Assembly: GCF_001580915.1 (NCBI RefSeq) | Contig: NZ_LHZQ01000207.1 | Span: forward strand, 1-56,561 | Length of the DNA stretch: 56,561 nucleotides | Direction: 5' to 3' | DNA from: Acetobacter tropicalis | Lineage (GTDB): Bacteria; Pseudomonadota; Alphaproteobacteria; Acetobacterales; Acetobacteraceae | The notes under the pieces: generated by a model | The model's database searches: none | What the model was told of the DNA's origin: nothing | The model's input: only the letters and a program-made list of their open reading frames with translations | Shown here: one piece after another, positions 46,808 through 56,115 of the stretch | Layout: each line of letters opens with the position of its first letter | Position numbering within the stretch: position 1 is the stretch's first letter | Program-made: the position numbers and the translations under genes

Positions 46808-47911
46808 TCAGTGGATACGCTGGCCACCAACCCACACTTCCTGCACCATGAAACTGCTATCTGTCACCACATAGTCTGCGCGTTTGCCTGCCTCCAGCGT
46901 GCCTCGGTCCGTAAGGCCAAGATAGCATGCCGGATTACTGCTGAGGAGGGCTGCGGCTTTAACCAGTGGCGTGCCTGTCTGCAAGGCATTGCGCAAGGCA
47001 ACATCCAGTGTCAGCACACTCCCCGCCAGACTTCCATCAGGCAGACGCACCGCGCCGTCTTTGACAATCACATCCTGCCCACCCAACTGGCTGGGGCCTT
47101 CCGGCAAACCTGTTGCCCGCATGGCATCTGTTACAAAAAGCAGCCTGTCTTCCATCACCTTATGTGCCAGTTGGAACGTGGCGGGATGAACATGATGCGT
47201 GTCAAAAATCATTTCTGCATAAGCGTCACTACACATCAGGGCCGTTACGGGGCCGGGTTTGCGGCTGGTAATGGGAGCCATGGCGTTGAACAGATGCGTG
47301 GCTCCCACAACTCCTCCGGCGGAACAGACATGGCAGATCGCTTTTTCGGTTTGTTCATAGGAGGCCACCGTATGGCCCATGCTAACGCGCACACCTGCCG
47401 CCACAAATTGCAGCATGGCCTCTTCCGCATGGGGAAGCTCTGGTGCCAGTGTCACCACTTTTACGCAGCCGGTGGCAAGGGCTTCCTGTACCCGGTCTGG
47501 TGTTGGAGGAATGGCGTAAGGCGGTTGCGCGCCCAGTTTGTGGGGGCTGACAAATGGCCCTTCCAGATGCGCGCCATACACCATGGGGCCACCGGGGCAT
47601 TGAGTGCGTACAACATCTGCTACAGCCCGCAGGGTATCCATCACATCTCCCCATGGCCGGGTGATGGTGGTGGGCAGAATAGTGGTGGTGCCATGGGCGG
47701 CATGAAAACGTGCAAGAGTATGAATGGCCTCCACGCCGTCCATGGTATCTGCGCCATTCCCGCCATGAACGTGGCCATCAATAAACCCCGGCAGAATATA
47801 GCGGTCTGGTACGGACGTATTGGCTGAAATATCCTGTATGTTTTCTGAAAATGTGATGGTTCCAGGCAGGATCTGATCGGGAAGAACAAGGTGTCCGCTA
47901 AGGGTGTGCAT
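46808..47911 (-). CDS. nagA: N-acetylglucosamine-6-phosphate deacetylase
   Basis: Amidohydrolase that makes glucosamine 6-phosphate and acetate from GlcNAc-6-phosphate. Visible marks are YILPGFIDGHVHGGNGADTMD (about residue 38), HLEGPFVSPHKLGAQ (about 116), GHTVASYEQ (about 179), GATHLFNAMAPITSRKPGP (about 200) and the catalytic Asp in LLFVTDAMRATG (about 259). ATG 47911 is preferred; longer starts reach into nagP. It is last in a nagK-nagP-nagA operon. nagB, needed to make fructose 6-phosphate, is not in the window. Confidence 0.93.
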   Translation of the reverse strand: MHTLSGHLVLPDQILPGTITFSENIQDISANTSVPDRYILPGFIDGHVHGGNGADTMDGVEAIHTLARFHAAHGTTTILPTTITRPWGDVMDTLRAVADVVRTQCPGGPMVYGAHLEGPFVSPHKLGAQPPYAIPPTPDRVQEALATGCVKVVTLAPELPHAEEAMLQFVAAGVRVSMGHTVASYEQTEKAICHVCSAGGVVGATHLFNAMAPITSRKPGPVTALMCSDAYAEMIFDTHHVHPATFQLAHKVMEDRLLFVTDAMRATGLPEGPSQLGGQDVIVKDGAVRLPDGSLAGSVLTLDVALRNALQTGTPLVKAAALLSSNPACYLGLTDRGTLEAGKRADYVVTDSSFMVQEVWVGGQRIH

Positions 47912-47948
47912 GGCAGAACTCTTTGGCTGGCAAGATAAATGTGAAAAA

Positions 47949-49253
47949 TCAGGTGGCGGAACGGCGCATATAAAGTGCAATCAGCGCATAGCCGCCTACC
48001 GTCAGGCTGGTAAAAACACCCTGAAAGCCAAACAGGGTTTTTAGCCACACAAAAAGCTGCGGCAGAATACCGCCCCCACAATAGGCCATCACCAGAAAAG
48101 CCGAAACAAGAGGAGCAGCCTTTCCCGTATTTTTAAGAACAGTTGGGAATAGTCCTGGAAAAATCATGGCATTTGCCACACCCAGAAGCGCGATACAGAG
48201 AACGGAGCCATACCCATGCCCCAGAAACGCCAGCAGGCTGAGTATGCTGCCCGCTATGCAGGAATACAGGGTATAACGTTCCTGCGAACAGAAACGGGGT
48301 GTGCAAACCATGCCCAGACAATACCCCACTAACATGCCCGTTAGAGTAAGTGCGGTAAAAAACCGTGTCTGGTTAAGGGGAAGACCAAACCCCTGCGCAT
48401 ATGTTCCAATGGCGTCTCCGGCCATGACCTCTACACCCACATAGAGAAACATGGCGGCAATACCGCACAGAACATGAGAAGAAAGCAGAATGCGGCTTGT
48501 TTCTGAAAAATGGGAAACAGTGCTCAAGGGAAGGGTTTTTTCAGGAGGCTGAAGATCTGGCAGGCTTGAAAGCGCAACCCCGCCTGCGGCAAGCAGCATC
48601 AGTAGTGCCATGCCGAGATATGGCCAGTAAATGGCCTGTACAAACTGGCTGAGAAGAGCGGCGCGCGCTGCGGGATCTGTCATGCCAGCAGCGCGTTGAG
48701 ACACACCTTCAATATCGCCCATAACCAACGTTGCCAGCACAATAGGAGCCAGAATACCGGCAAATTTGTTGCATATTCCCATAATGGCAATGCGCTGGGC
48801 CGCTTTTGGGGTAGGTCCAAGAAAACTGACATAAGGATTTACAGCTACCTGCAATAGTGCAAGACCTCCTCCCAGAATCAGCAGTCCTGCCAAAGCAGCT
48901 TCATATATTCCCGCCGCAATAAACTGGCCCGTACAGGCCATGCCCAGGGCCATGATTGTCAGCGCAAGGGACAGGCCACGTTTCAGGCCGGTGCGAGCAA
49001 TAATCCATGAGGCCGGAATGGCAAAAAAGAAATACGAAAAATAAAAAACAAGAGGAATAAGAAAAGCGCTGATATCATCAAGAGAGAAAGATACTCTTAC
49101 AAAAGAGATCAACGGTCCGTTCAGCCACGTGACAAACCCGATCAGGAAAAACAGCATTGCTGTCAGACACAAAGGTGTCCAGCCATACGCACCCGCGGGG
49201 CATAATCTGTTTTCCGGGGAGGGGTGGGCCGGAGGAGAGTTGGCCATGGGCAT
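47949..49253 (-). CDS. nagP: Sugar MFS transporter (FucP/NagP-like), probable N-acetylglucosamine permease
   Basis: Inner-membrane proton symporter of the fucose/glucose/galactose permease branch of MFS, 434 residues, 12 hydrophobic segments. Typical lines are LTAMLFFLIGFVTWLNGPL (about residue 30), LLQVAVNPYVSFLGP (about 134) and the C-terminal VANAMIFPGLFPTVL. Position between a GlcNAc kinase and nagA argues for GlcNAc as substrate, with phosphorylation inside the cell instead of PTS uptake. Its ATG overlaps the nagK stop by one base. Confidence 0.88.
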   Translation of the reverse strand: MPMANSPPAHPSPENRLCPAGAYGWTPLCLTAMLFFLIGFVTWLNGPLISFVRVSFSLDDISAFLIPLVFYFSYFFFAIPASWIIARTGLKRGLSLALTIMALGMACTGQFIAAGIYEAALAGLLILGGGLALLQVAVNPYVSFLGPTPKAAQRIAIMGICNKFAGILAPIVLATLVMGDIEGVSQRAAGMTDPAARAALLSQFVQAIYWPYLGMALLMLLAAGGVALSSLPDLQPPEKTLPLSTVSHFSETSRILLSSHVLCGIAAMFLYVGVEVMAGDAIGTYAQGFGLPLNQTRFFTALTLTGMLVGYCLGMVCTPRFCSQERYTLYSCIAGSILSLLAFLGHGYGSVLCIALLGVANAMIFPGLFPTVLKNTGKAAPLVSAFLVMAYCGGGILPQLFVWLKTLFGFQGVFTSLTVGGYALIALYMRRSAT

Positions 49254-50293
49254 CAGGAACCGGCCTTTTCTGCTTGACGTGCCGGAAGAGGATGGGTGGC
49301 AGGAAGGGTCTGGAGATTTTCTGCCAGAGTAGAAATCCAGTCTGAATCAATGCGCCACCCAGCCTGCCGTGCCGCACGCAGAATGCCTCCACCTAGTGGC
49401 GGCAGGCGTGGGGGCTGGGGCGTGCCGCACAACGTGGCAAGCTCCGTGCGGATCAGCCTGCTGTTGAAAACACTACCAGCATAACTCCACGGCAGAGGAG
49501 CCATGCCAACGGTGTCGGGCTCAAAATGGGCACGTGCCGTTTGTACGCAGCGTGCCAGTTCGACTGCCGCAGCCTTCAGGAGGGCAAGTGCCTGTGGGCA
49601 GCCTTCTTCTGCCAGCGTGTCCACAAGGCGTGCGCATTGTGCCACGGCTGAACGGGGGCGAGCCTGTGCGGCGTGCCACCCTAGCAGGGCATCCATGGCG
49701 GCGGGGTTCGTGTCCGCCCAACCCATGTGGGCACACAGGCGGCGCGCAAAAGGCACGGCGTCAGGCGCACGTCCATCAAACGCCTGACAGAGTAATTGCA
49801 GGGCTTTGCGGCCAATCCAGTAGGCGCTTCCTTCGTCCCCAAAGGTGCTGCCCCAGCCGCCAACGCGGGTGGTCTGGCCAAGAGCATTGCGTGCCCATGC
49901 AATGGCCCCTGTGCCGGAAAGCAGCAGGACACCGGCTCCCTCCGCGAAAGCGCCATTGCAGGCCATGTCCACATCATTGCTCAGGGTAAAGACACCATTG
50001 GGGCACAAGCTGTGGAGATGGGTGCGGATGGTTTCACCAAAAGCACGGTTTTCTCCATACCCTGCCAGTCCGAATGCAAACGCCAGTACGCCTTCGCTCA
50101 TGGGCGTTACCAGATCCGTCAGCACCTCTTGCCATCCGGATTGGTCAAAAGGGTTGCTGCCCCCGGTGGTCTGGTAGGCCTGCACGCTCGCATCCTGCCC
50201 GATACGCACGGCAGCGGTTTTGGTACCACCACCATCAACGGCCAGAATGGCCGGAACAGAGGAAGACGGAGCAGGAAACGCAGGATCATGCAT
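49253..50293 (-). CDS. nagK: N-acetylglucosamine kinase-like BadF/BadG/BcrA family ATPase
   Basis: ASKHA-fold sugar kinase, 346 residues from the chosen start. The phosphate loop ILAVDGGGTKTAAVRIG is at about residue 15, the second motif is LLLSGTGAIAWARN (about 124) followed by GGWGSTFGDEGSAYWIG (about 145), typical of GlcNAc kinases of the BadF family. Next to nagP and nagA, so the likely substrate is GlcNAc. Frame is open upstream to 50485 with a second ATG at 50455. No strong ribosome binding site marks any start, so the N-terminus is uncertain. Confidence 0.88.
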   Translation of the reverse strand: MHDPAFPAPSSSVPAILAVDGGGTKTAAVRIGQDASVQAYQTTGGSNPFDQSGWQEVLTDLVTPMSEGVLAFAFGLAGYGENRAFGETIRTHLHSLCPNGVFTLSNDVDMACNGAFAEGAGVLLLSGTGAIAWARNALGQTTRVGGWGSTFGDEGSAYWIGRKALQLLCQAFDGRAPDAVPFARRLCAHMGWADTNPAAMDALLGWHAAQARPRSAVAQCARLVDTLAEEGCPQALALLKAAAVELARCVQTARAHFEPDTVGMAPLPWSYAGSVFNSRLIRTELATLCGTPQPPRLPPLGGGILRAARQAGWRIDSDWISTLAENLQTLPATHPLPARQAEKAGS

Positions 50294-50692
50294 GGGCCGG
50301 AACTTCGGTTGCCTTGGAAAAACTACTGCCGGATGGCGCAGCTTCGTTTCGGAAAGCCTATAACCTTTTCCGGCCAGCCACCAGTTGCCGTATGAATAAG
50401 AGCCCTTAACCCAAGGGTAAGAGGCTGCGCCAGGAAGCCTGAGGATAGTCTTCATAACGCGGAAAACAGAGGTTTGGGGTGTCACGTTCTGGTGGCGGAC
50501 TTTAAGCGCCGTTTTCCCGTTTTCTGATATGTTCTAAAAGCCGTTCTGGAACGCATTTTTCAAGACATTGTGCATGCTCTTGAAACTCGGTTTCGCTGTT
50601 TCAGCGGGCTCACATGGTCGTATTTCTCTTTCTGCGGGTGGAAGCAGCCATTGAGGAGCGCTGTTGCAGAAACTTAAAGAGCGGCTCTTGGC

Positions 50693-51178
50693 TCAGTCTT
50701 CCTGCCCGGCGCTGTCTCCATCTGGCAGGCTTCCCAACTGCTCACAGGCCCGCGCCAGCCGTACATCTGGATTCTGTGTTTCACAGAGCTTGCGCACATC
50801 CGGAGAGCAGAGTTCTATGGAGTTCTCAAAATCTGATTCCAGCACGTCCTGCGCAATGGCCAGATCCTGATCATGCGTGCGCGTCTGTTCTTCTTCAAGC
50901 TGAGCCTGGGTTTTGTGCAGCTCTTTCAGGGAGCCGATGCAGGCTTCACTGGCAGCTTCCGGCTTGAACTGAAGCACGGCCAATTCCTTCTGCAACTGCA
51001 TGTTGGGCACTTTGCTGCGGACTTCGCTGTTCTCCCCGTTTGGCTCGCTTTCTTCAGCGTGGCCCGTCAGCGGGGCTGAAAACGCAGCAAAAAGCAGGGC
51101 TGCAACAAGAAAGGGCTGGCTGAATCTGGGCACGCTCACACTCTCTGCACTTGAGGAAACGGGGCTGGATGCTCCCAT
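50693..51178 (-). CDS. Secreted hypothetical protein
   Basis: A 161-residue predicted periplasmic protein. A signal peptide (RFSQPFLVAALLFAAFSAPLTGHA then EES) is followed by an acidic, Gln/Glu-rich helical segment (KELHKTQAQLEEEQ, about 85-98) with coiled-coil character. The mature part has four Cys (ACIG, LCSP, LCET, ACEQ), possibly two disulfides. I recognise no domain. It is divergent from the SRP RNA and dnaX. Confidence 0.7.
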   Translation of the reverse strand: MGASSPVSSSAESVSVPRFSQPFLVAALLFAAFSAPLTGHAEESEPNGENSEVRSKVPNMQLQKELAVLQFKPEAASEACIGSLKELHKTQAQLEEEQTRTHDQDLAIAQDVLESDFENSIELCSPDVRKLCETQNPDVRLARACEQLGSLPDGDSAGQED

Positions 51179-51287
51179 GATTTCTGTCCTAGCGTGCTCA
51201 TTGCCTCAAGGCCAAGAGGGAAACGCCCCAAAGTGGTTCCGAGATGTGCAGGGTTGGCATGTGCCAGCGTTTGGTGCTATCTACCGA

Positions 51288-51388
51288 GGTGGAAAGTCGG
51301 CGGTGGACGGGCACCTTGTTGACCAGGTCAGATCCGGAAGGAAGCAGCCACAGTAAGTTTCGCCCGGGTCATTGTCCGGCTTTCCACC
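51288..51388 (+). ncRNA. ffs: Signal recognition particle RNA, small type (4.5S)
   Basis: The universally conserved apical domain is plain: ACCAGGTCAGATCCGG then AAGGAAGCAGCCA (51323-51350), containing the GGAA tetraloop and the Ffh-binding asymmetric loop. The outer stem GGTGGAAAGTCGG (51288-51300) pairs with CCGGCTTTCCACC (51376-51388) with one G-U. Ends are good to a few bases. It is the RNA of the SRP that targets membrane proteins with Ffh. Its position just before dnaX is a common bacterial arrangement. Confidence 0.95.
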
Positions 51389-51443
51389 GTTTTCCGCCCT
51401 TGGCCAGTTCTTGCGGGCGTGACTCTTACTCTTCGGAACTGTC

Positions 51444-53609
51444 ATGACCGATAAGACCGATGCGCAGCTTTCTCAGGATGAGGGGCTTCCCGATCCTGTT
51501 ATGGAAGGCCCCGGTCTGTTTGGAGAAGACCCTTCTCCGGCTTCTGCGCCTGTGGTGAGTGCGCCATCTGGCTCCCCCTATCGTGTTCTTGCCCGGAAAT
51601 ATCGCCCCACCACGTTTGATGACCTGATTGGTCAGGAAGCCATGGTGCGCACGCTGCGCAATGCGTTTGCGCTGGGGCGCGTGGCCCACGCCTTTATGCT
51701 GACAGGTGTGCGCGGGGTGGGGAAAACCACCACGGCCCGCATTATCGCCCGTGCGCTCAACTGTATCGGGCCGGATGGCAAGGGTGGCCCCACGCCAGAT
51801 CCGTGTGGTGTGTGCGCCAATTGCGTCGCCATTCTGAATGACCGCCACCCCGATGTGCTGGAAATGGATGCTGCCTCCCGCACGGGGGTGGATGATGTGC
51901 GTGAGATTATAGAAGCCACGCGCTTCCGGCCCATGCAGGGGCGGATGAAGGTCTTCATTATTGACGAAGTGCACATGCTCTCCCGCAACGCGTTCAATGC
52001 GTTGCTGAAAACGCTGGAAGAGCCGCCTGCACAGGTCACGTTCATTTTTGCCACGACGGAACTGCGCAAGGTGCCGGTAACGGTGCTGTCCCGCTGCCAG
52101 CGGTTTGACCTGCGCCGTGTGCCGCAGGCAGATCTGGCCGCCCTGTTTGCCCGCATTGCGGAAAAGGAACAGGTGCGTCTCTCCTCCGAGGCTCTGTCAC
52201 TGATTGCCCGCGCGGCGGATGGCTCGGTGCGTGATGGTCTTTCCCTGCTTGATCAGGCCATTGCCCAGGGCACGGGGCCGGATGGAGCATCAGAGGAAAT
52301 TGGTGCTGCTCTTGTCAGTGACATGTTGGGGCTGGCGGATCGGCAGGTGGTTTTTGATCTGCTGGAAGCCACGTTTACCGGCAAACCGGACAAGGCGCTG
52401 GCGCTGGCTGATGCAGCCCATGCGCGGGGTGCAGACCCCGGCCTGATGCTGGGGGACATGCTGGAACTGGTGCATACCATTTCCCGCCTGCGGGCTGTTC
52501 CTTCCCTGCGGGATTCGGCCGATCTGCCAGAGGCTGAGCGGGTACGCGGCACGGAAATGGCAGAAAAACTGCCCGTGCCGGTGCTGATGCGTGCCTGGCA
52601 GATGCTGGTGAAAGGCGTGCAGGAAGTTGAGTCCGCACCGGACAGACGCGCCGCCGCCGATATGGTGCTGATCCGCCTTTGTTACGTGGCGGACCTTCCC
52701 TCCCCGGCTGATCTGATCAAACGTCTGTCCGGGCAAGAAAACACTCCAGCCCCACCTTTGGCGGGCGGTGCACAGACTTCTTCTTCTGGGATGAGTGGGC
52801 AGAATGGGTCACTTCCTTCTGCGCACACCGAGACGTCAGACGTTCATCCCCCATGGGAGGAAGCGTCTGCCCAGCGTCCTGCGCCACAGACAGGAACCGG
52901 GTTGGATGGCGATGGCAGTCCTTCCGCCTCATCAGCGTCTTCAGCGCGGCCGGACACATCCGCTCATCAACCGGAAGAACCTCCGCCTGCTTTGAGAATG
53001 GTCGGAGGCACCTCTGTCATGGCTGTGCAGCCCGATATTGCCCGAGAGCCTGCTCAGGGTGAAGAGCAGGCGCCTCAGGTTGCGGCTGAGCCAGCGGTAG
53101 AACCTTCCGAACCTGCACAACCAAGCATTGCTCCCATGCCCCGCACGTGGCGTGAGGCCGTGGCCTTGGTCAAGGACCGGAGGGAAGCCCTGCTGCATGG
53201 GCATTTGCGGAATGCAGTGCATCTGGTTTCCTTCGCGCCGGGTGACATTGTGGTGCGGCCGGAGGTTGGCGTTCCGTCTGATCTGGGGCGGCAGCTTCAG
53301 CGTGTGCTTGAGCACGCCACTCATCAGCAATGGCGGGTCAAGACCTCGGATGAGGCCGGGGAGCCCACTTTGGACGAACAGGGTGCGGAAATCATCCAGT
53401 TCCAACGCCGCACTGCCAAGGCACATCCGCTGGTTAAAGCCATTCTGGCCACTTTCCCGGATGCGGAACTAGGTGAAGTGCGTGACCACGGGCTGGATGA
53501 TTACGGCCTGCCCCCTGAGGAGGTGCCAGACCTTGTATTTGCACCGCTTGACGCCGAACTGCTGGACGAGGATGAACGACCATTCGATCCCGGTTCATCC
53601 ATGGATTGA
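51444..53609 (+). CDS. dnaX: DNA polymerase III subunits gamma and tau
   Basis: Clamp-loader ATPase and replisome organiser. After a 45-residue acidic N-terminal extension, the AAA+ core starts YRVLARKYRPTTFDDLIGQEAMV. Walker A is GVRGVGKTTTARI (about residue 89), the zinc site CGVCANC plus the earlier CIGPD, Walker B FIIDEVHMLSRNAFNALL (about 170) and sensor TVLSRCQRFDLR. A long Ala/Pro/Ser linker (about 430-560) leads to the tau C-terminal domain. At 721 residues it is full length. A separate gamma product by frameshift is not evident from the sequence. Confidence 0.96.
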   Translation: MTDKTDAQLSQDEGLPDPVMEGPGLFGEDPSPASAPVVSAPSGSPYRVLARKYRPTTFDDLIGQEAMVRTLRNAFALGRVAHAFMLTGVRGVGKTTTARIIARALNCIGPDGKGGPTPDPCGVCANCVAILNDRHPDVLEMDAASRTGVDDVREIIEATRFRPMQGRMKVFIIDEVHMLSRNAFNALLKTLEEPPAQVTFIFATTELRKVPVTVLSRCQRFDLRRVPQADLAALFARIAEKEQVRLSSEALSLIARAADGSVRDGLSLLDQAIAQGTGPDGASEEIGAALVSDMLGLADRQVVFDLLEATFTGKPDKALALADAAHARGADPGLMLGDMLELVHTISRLRAVPSLRDSADLPEAERVRGTEMAEKLPVPVLMRAWQMLVKGVQEVESAPDRRAAADMVLIRLCYVADLPSPADLIKRLSGQENTPAPPLAGGAQTSSSGMSGQNGSLPSAHTETSDVHPPWEEASAQRPAPQTGTGLDGDGSPSASSASSARPDTSAHQPEEPPPALRMVGGTSVMAVQPDIAREPAQGEEQAPQVAAEPAVEPSEPAQPSIAPMPRTWREAVALVKDRREALLHGHLRNAVHLVSFAPGDIVVRPEVGVPSDLGRQLQRVLEHATHQQWRVKTSDEAGEPTLDEQGAEIIQFQRRTAKAHPLVKAILATFPDAELGEVRDHGLDDYGLPPEEVPDLVFAPLDAELLDEDERPFDPGSSMD

Positions 53610-53704
53610 GCCGGATATCGGCCGGAACCTCCGGCTTTAACGACAGGGTGGAAAACCACCCCAGACCAGACCGCTGCACTGCGGTCAGACAGGGAGAGTA
53701 AACC

Positions 53705-54028
53705 ATGAAAAATCTTGCCGGACTGATGAAGCAGGCGACCCAGATGCAGGCAAAGATGGAAGCCATGCAGGCCACGCTGGAAGCGATGAACATTGAAGGC
53801 GCTGCTGGTGCTGGCATGGTCAAGGTCGTGCTGAGCGGCAAGGGTGATATGCGCTCCATCACCATCGACCCCAAACTGGCAGACCCTGCAGAAATGGAAA
53901 TGTTGCAGGACCTGATCGTGGCGGCCTGTGCTGATGCCCGCACCAAGCTGGATGCCAAGGCAGCGGAAGAAATGCAGAAAGTCACCGGTGGGCTGAACCT
54001 GCCCGCAGGTATGAAGCTGCCGTTCTGA
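53705..54028 (+). CDS. ybaB: YbaB/EbfC family nucleoid-associated protein
   Basis: Small DNA-binding dimer, 107 residues, that coats the nucleoid. It begins [20 protein letters not shown], then the beta-rich core with [23 protein letters not shown] and the helical end. GGGAG precedes ATG. It lies between dnaX and recR, the classic order. Confidence 0.95.
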   Translation: MKNLAGLMKQATQMQAKMEAMQATLEAMNIEGAAGAGMVKVVLSGKGDMRSITIDPKLADPAEMEMLQDLIVAACADARTKLDAKAAEEMQKVTGGLNLPAGMKLPF

Positions 54029-54104
54029 TCCATCGCGCAATGCGTGCCCGCATGACATGGCGGGCGCGATGCAGAGCGGATGGAGAAGACAGGCGGAGTG
54101 CAGG

Positions 54105-54701
54105 ATGCGCGGGCAGGAAATAGAGCAGCTTATCAAGCTTCTGGGGCGGTTGCCGGGCTTTGGCCCGCGTTCGGCCCGGCGCATTGCCCTGTTTCTGCTG
54201 CGTGATCCTCAGGCGCGCCTGGTGCCGCTGGCCCGCGCGCTGGAACATGCCGGTAATGCTGTCAAAACCTGTTCCACCTGCGGCAATCTGGACACGGTTG
54301 ACCCCTGCCACATCTGCACGGACCCGGTAAGGGACCGCAGCGTGGTGTGTGTGGTGGAAACGGTGGGTGATCTGTGGGCGCTGGAGCGTGCTGGCGTGCA
54401 TAGAGGGGTCTATCTGGTGCTGGGCGGAACGCTTTCTCCGCTGGCGGGGATAGGGCCGGAAGACCTGAATATAGCCCCCCTGCTGGACAGACTGGAATGT
54501 GGCAGTGTGCGTGAAGTCATTCTGGCACTGGGGGCCACTGTTGAAGGGGCCACCACCATGCACTGGCTGATGGACAGGTTGGCGATTTATGAGGGCGTAG
54601 CCGTCAGCCGGGTTGCGCAGGGCGTGCCTGTGGGCGGCGCACTGGATGTGCTGGATGATGGTACACTGGCGGCGGCTCTGGGCGCCCGACGGCCTGCCTG
54701 A
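54105..54701 (+). CDS. recR: Recombination mediator protein RecR
   Basis: Works with RecF/RecO to load RecA on gapped DNA. The helix-hairpin-helix is LGRLPGFGPRSARRIALFLL (about residue 13), the zinc finger has the four Cys in CSTCGNLDTVDPCHICTD (about 55-72), and the Toprim domain runs from about VCVVETVGDLWALERAG to VEGATTMHWLMD. ATG 54105 (198 residues) fits family length, with GGAG 6 bases upstream; the frame is open from 54057. Confidence 0.95.
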   Translation: MRGQEIEQLIKLLGRLPGFGPRSARRIALFLLRDPQARLVPLARALEHAGNAVKTCSTCGNLDTVDPCHICTDPVRDRSVVCVVETVGDLWALERAGVHRGVYLVLGGTLSPLAGIGPEDLNIAPLLDRLECGSVREVILALGATVEGATTMHWLMDRLAIYEGVAVSRVAQGVPVGGALDVLDDGTLAAALGARRPA

Positions 54702-54737
54702 AGAGCAGCGTATACTAACCCGGAGACGGAGAATAAC

Positions 54738-55538
54738 GTGGCGATAAATGCTTTTCCAATTTCTTCACGCATCCCGCGTCGGGCATTGGTAACGGGGGGC
54801 AAGGCGCGGCTGGGCAAGGCTATTGTTCTGGCGTTGGCTGAAGCCGGGTTTGATGTGGCCATTCATTACCGTGGAGACACGGAAGCAGCGGAAGAAACGC
54901 GGAAAGAAGTTGTGGCGCTGGGCCGTAAGGCGTGTCTGCTCAAGGCGGATCTTGCACGGGAAGAATTTGTTTCGCCATTGGTGGAACAGGCAAGTGCAGC
55001 GTTGGGCGGTCCGCTTGGGGTGCTGGTCAACAATGCCTCAACCTTTGAGCGTGATGAATGGGATGACGCGACAAAGGAAAGTTGGGTCGGGCATATGAAG
55101 CCCAACCTGCGTGCGCCATTTGTTCTGATGCAGGCTTTTGCCAAGGCGCTCCCCAAGGATGCGGAGGGGATGGTGCTGAACATGCTGGATCAGCGCGTGT
55201 GGTCCCTTACCCCTCATTTTATCAGTTACACGGTGTCCAAAAGTGCTTTGTGGACCCTGACACAGACCATGGCGCTTGCGTTTGCACCTCATGGCATTCG
55301 GGTGAACGCCATAGGCCCCGGCCCTGCTCTGGCCAGTGTGCGGCAGAGTGAGGAACAATTTGCCCGGCAATGCGCTTCCGTACCCCTGGGTCATGGCACA
55401 TCGCCAGAAGAAGTGGCGCGGGCTGCCCTGGCTCTTCTGGCGTTACCCTCAGTTACGGGGCAGATGCTGGCGCTGGATGGCGGGCAACATTTGCAGTGGT
55501 CTCCGGCTGCGGCAGCCGGTTCTGTTTTGGAAGAATAA
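54738..55538 (+). CDS. Short-chain dehydrogenase, FolM/pteridine-reductase-like
   Basis: SDR family oxidoreductase, 266 residues. The nucleotide site is ALVTGGKARLGKAIVLALAEAG (about 16-37), with the TGxxxRLG form seen in pteridine reductases and FolM, then NNAS (about 97) and the catalytic YTVSK (about 164). Adjacency to folB, 8 bases downstream, supports a pteridine substrate such as dihydromonapterin or dihydrofolate, inferred. Start is GTG 54738 with GGAGA upstream. Confidence 0.82.
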   Translation: MAINAFPISSRIPRRALVTGGKARLGKAIVLALAEAGFDVAIHYRGDTEAAEETRKEVVALGRKACLLKADLAREEFVSPLVEQASAALGGPLGVLVNNASTFERDEWDDATKESWVGHMKPNLRAPFVLMQAFAKALPKDAEGMVLNMLDQRVWSLTPHFISYTVSKSALWTLTQTMALAFAPHGIRVNAIGPGPALASVRQSEEQFARQCASVPLGHGTSPEEVARAALALLALPSVTGQMLALDGGQHLQWSPAAAAGSVLEE

Positions 55539-55545
55539 CCCTCGT

Positions 55546-55950
55546 ATGACAGTTTTTGCTCCGTGGGCGGATGAACCGCCTTTGCGCTGCCTGTTCCTCA
55601 ACAACATGGTGCTGGATGCGCATATTGGCGTTTTCCCGCATGAGCAGGGTGTCACCCAGCGTATCCGCGTTTCCGTGGCGTTTGGTGTGCTGGATCGGGA
55701 TGATCTGGAAGTGGGCGCAGATGATCTGAGCCGCACGGTCTCTTACGAGCATGTGGTGCTTCTGGTGCGCCGTATTGTAAGTGAAGGGCATGTAAGGCTG
55801 GTGGAAACATTGGCGGAACGCATTGCCGCCGGTGTTCTGGCAGATGCCCGCGTGCGCGTTGTGCGCATAAAAATTGAAAAACTGGATGTTTTTGAAGAAA
55901 TTGAATCCGTAGGCGTAGAAATAGAACGTAGAGCCACCACCCGGGGCTGA
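55546..55950 (+). CDS. folB: Dihydroneopterin aldolase
   Basis: Cleaves 7,8-dihydroneopterin to 6-hydroxymethyl-dihydropterin in folate synthesis; the product is 134 residues. LFLNNMVLDAHIGVFPHEQGVTQ (about residues 17-39) holds the family start, and SYEHVVLLVRRI, LVETLAERIA and VVRIKIEKLDVF complete the fold, with the catalytic Lys in IKIEKLD (about 110). The frame is open upstream, but ATG 55546 starts a normal-sized enzyme with GGAAGA before it. It follows the FolM-like SDR by 7 bases. Confidence 0.93.
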   Translation: MTVFAPWADEPPLRCLFLNNMVLDAHIGVFPHEQGVTQRIRVSVAFGVLDRDDLEVGADDLSRTVSYEHVVLLVRRIVSEGHVRLVETLAERIAAGVLADARVRVVRIKIEKLDVFEEIESVGVEIERRATTRG

Positions 55951-56115
55951 GGGGGAATCCGAATTTTTCTGTCTACAAATTCTATTTTTTATTCTTTTCT
56001 TGTTGAAAATAAAGATGGTTTTCAATAAAATAGATGCACATGTTCTATTTCTGCCCAAAATTCATATTGAAATGACAGTGTATCTTCCGTGAGAAGTGGC
56101 GCTTTTTAAGTCTTA

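Noticed and set aside
50530-50555. LexA-like GTTC repeats upstream of nagK
   Set aside because: The spacing between GTTC copies is 8 and not 7, and the GTTC-TG-GAAC palindrome does not fit the alphaproteobacterial box.
51444-53609. Programmed frameshift in dnaX giving a separate gamma product
   Set aside because: I saw no A-rich slippery heptamer with a following stem near the end of the ATPase region.
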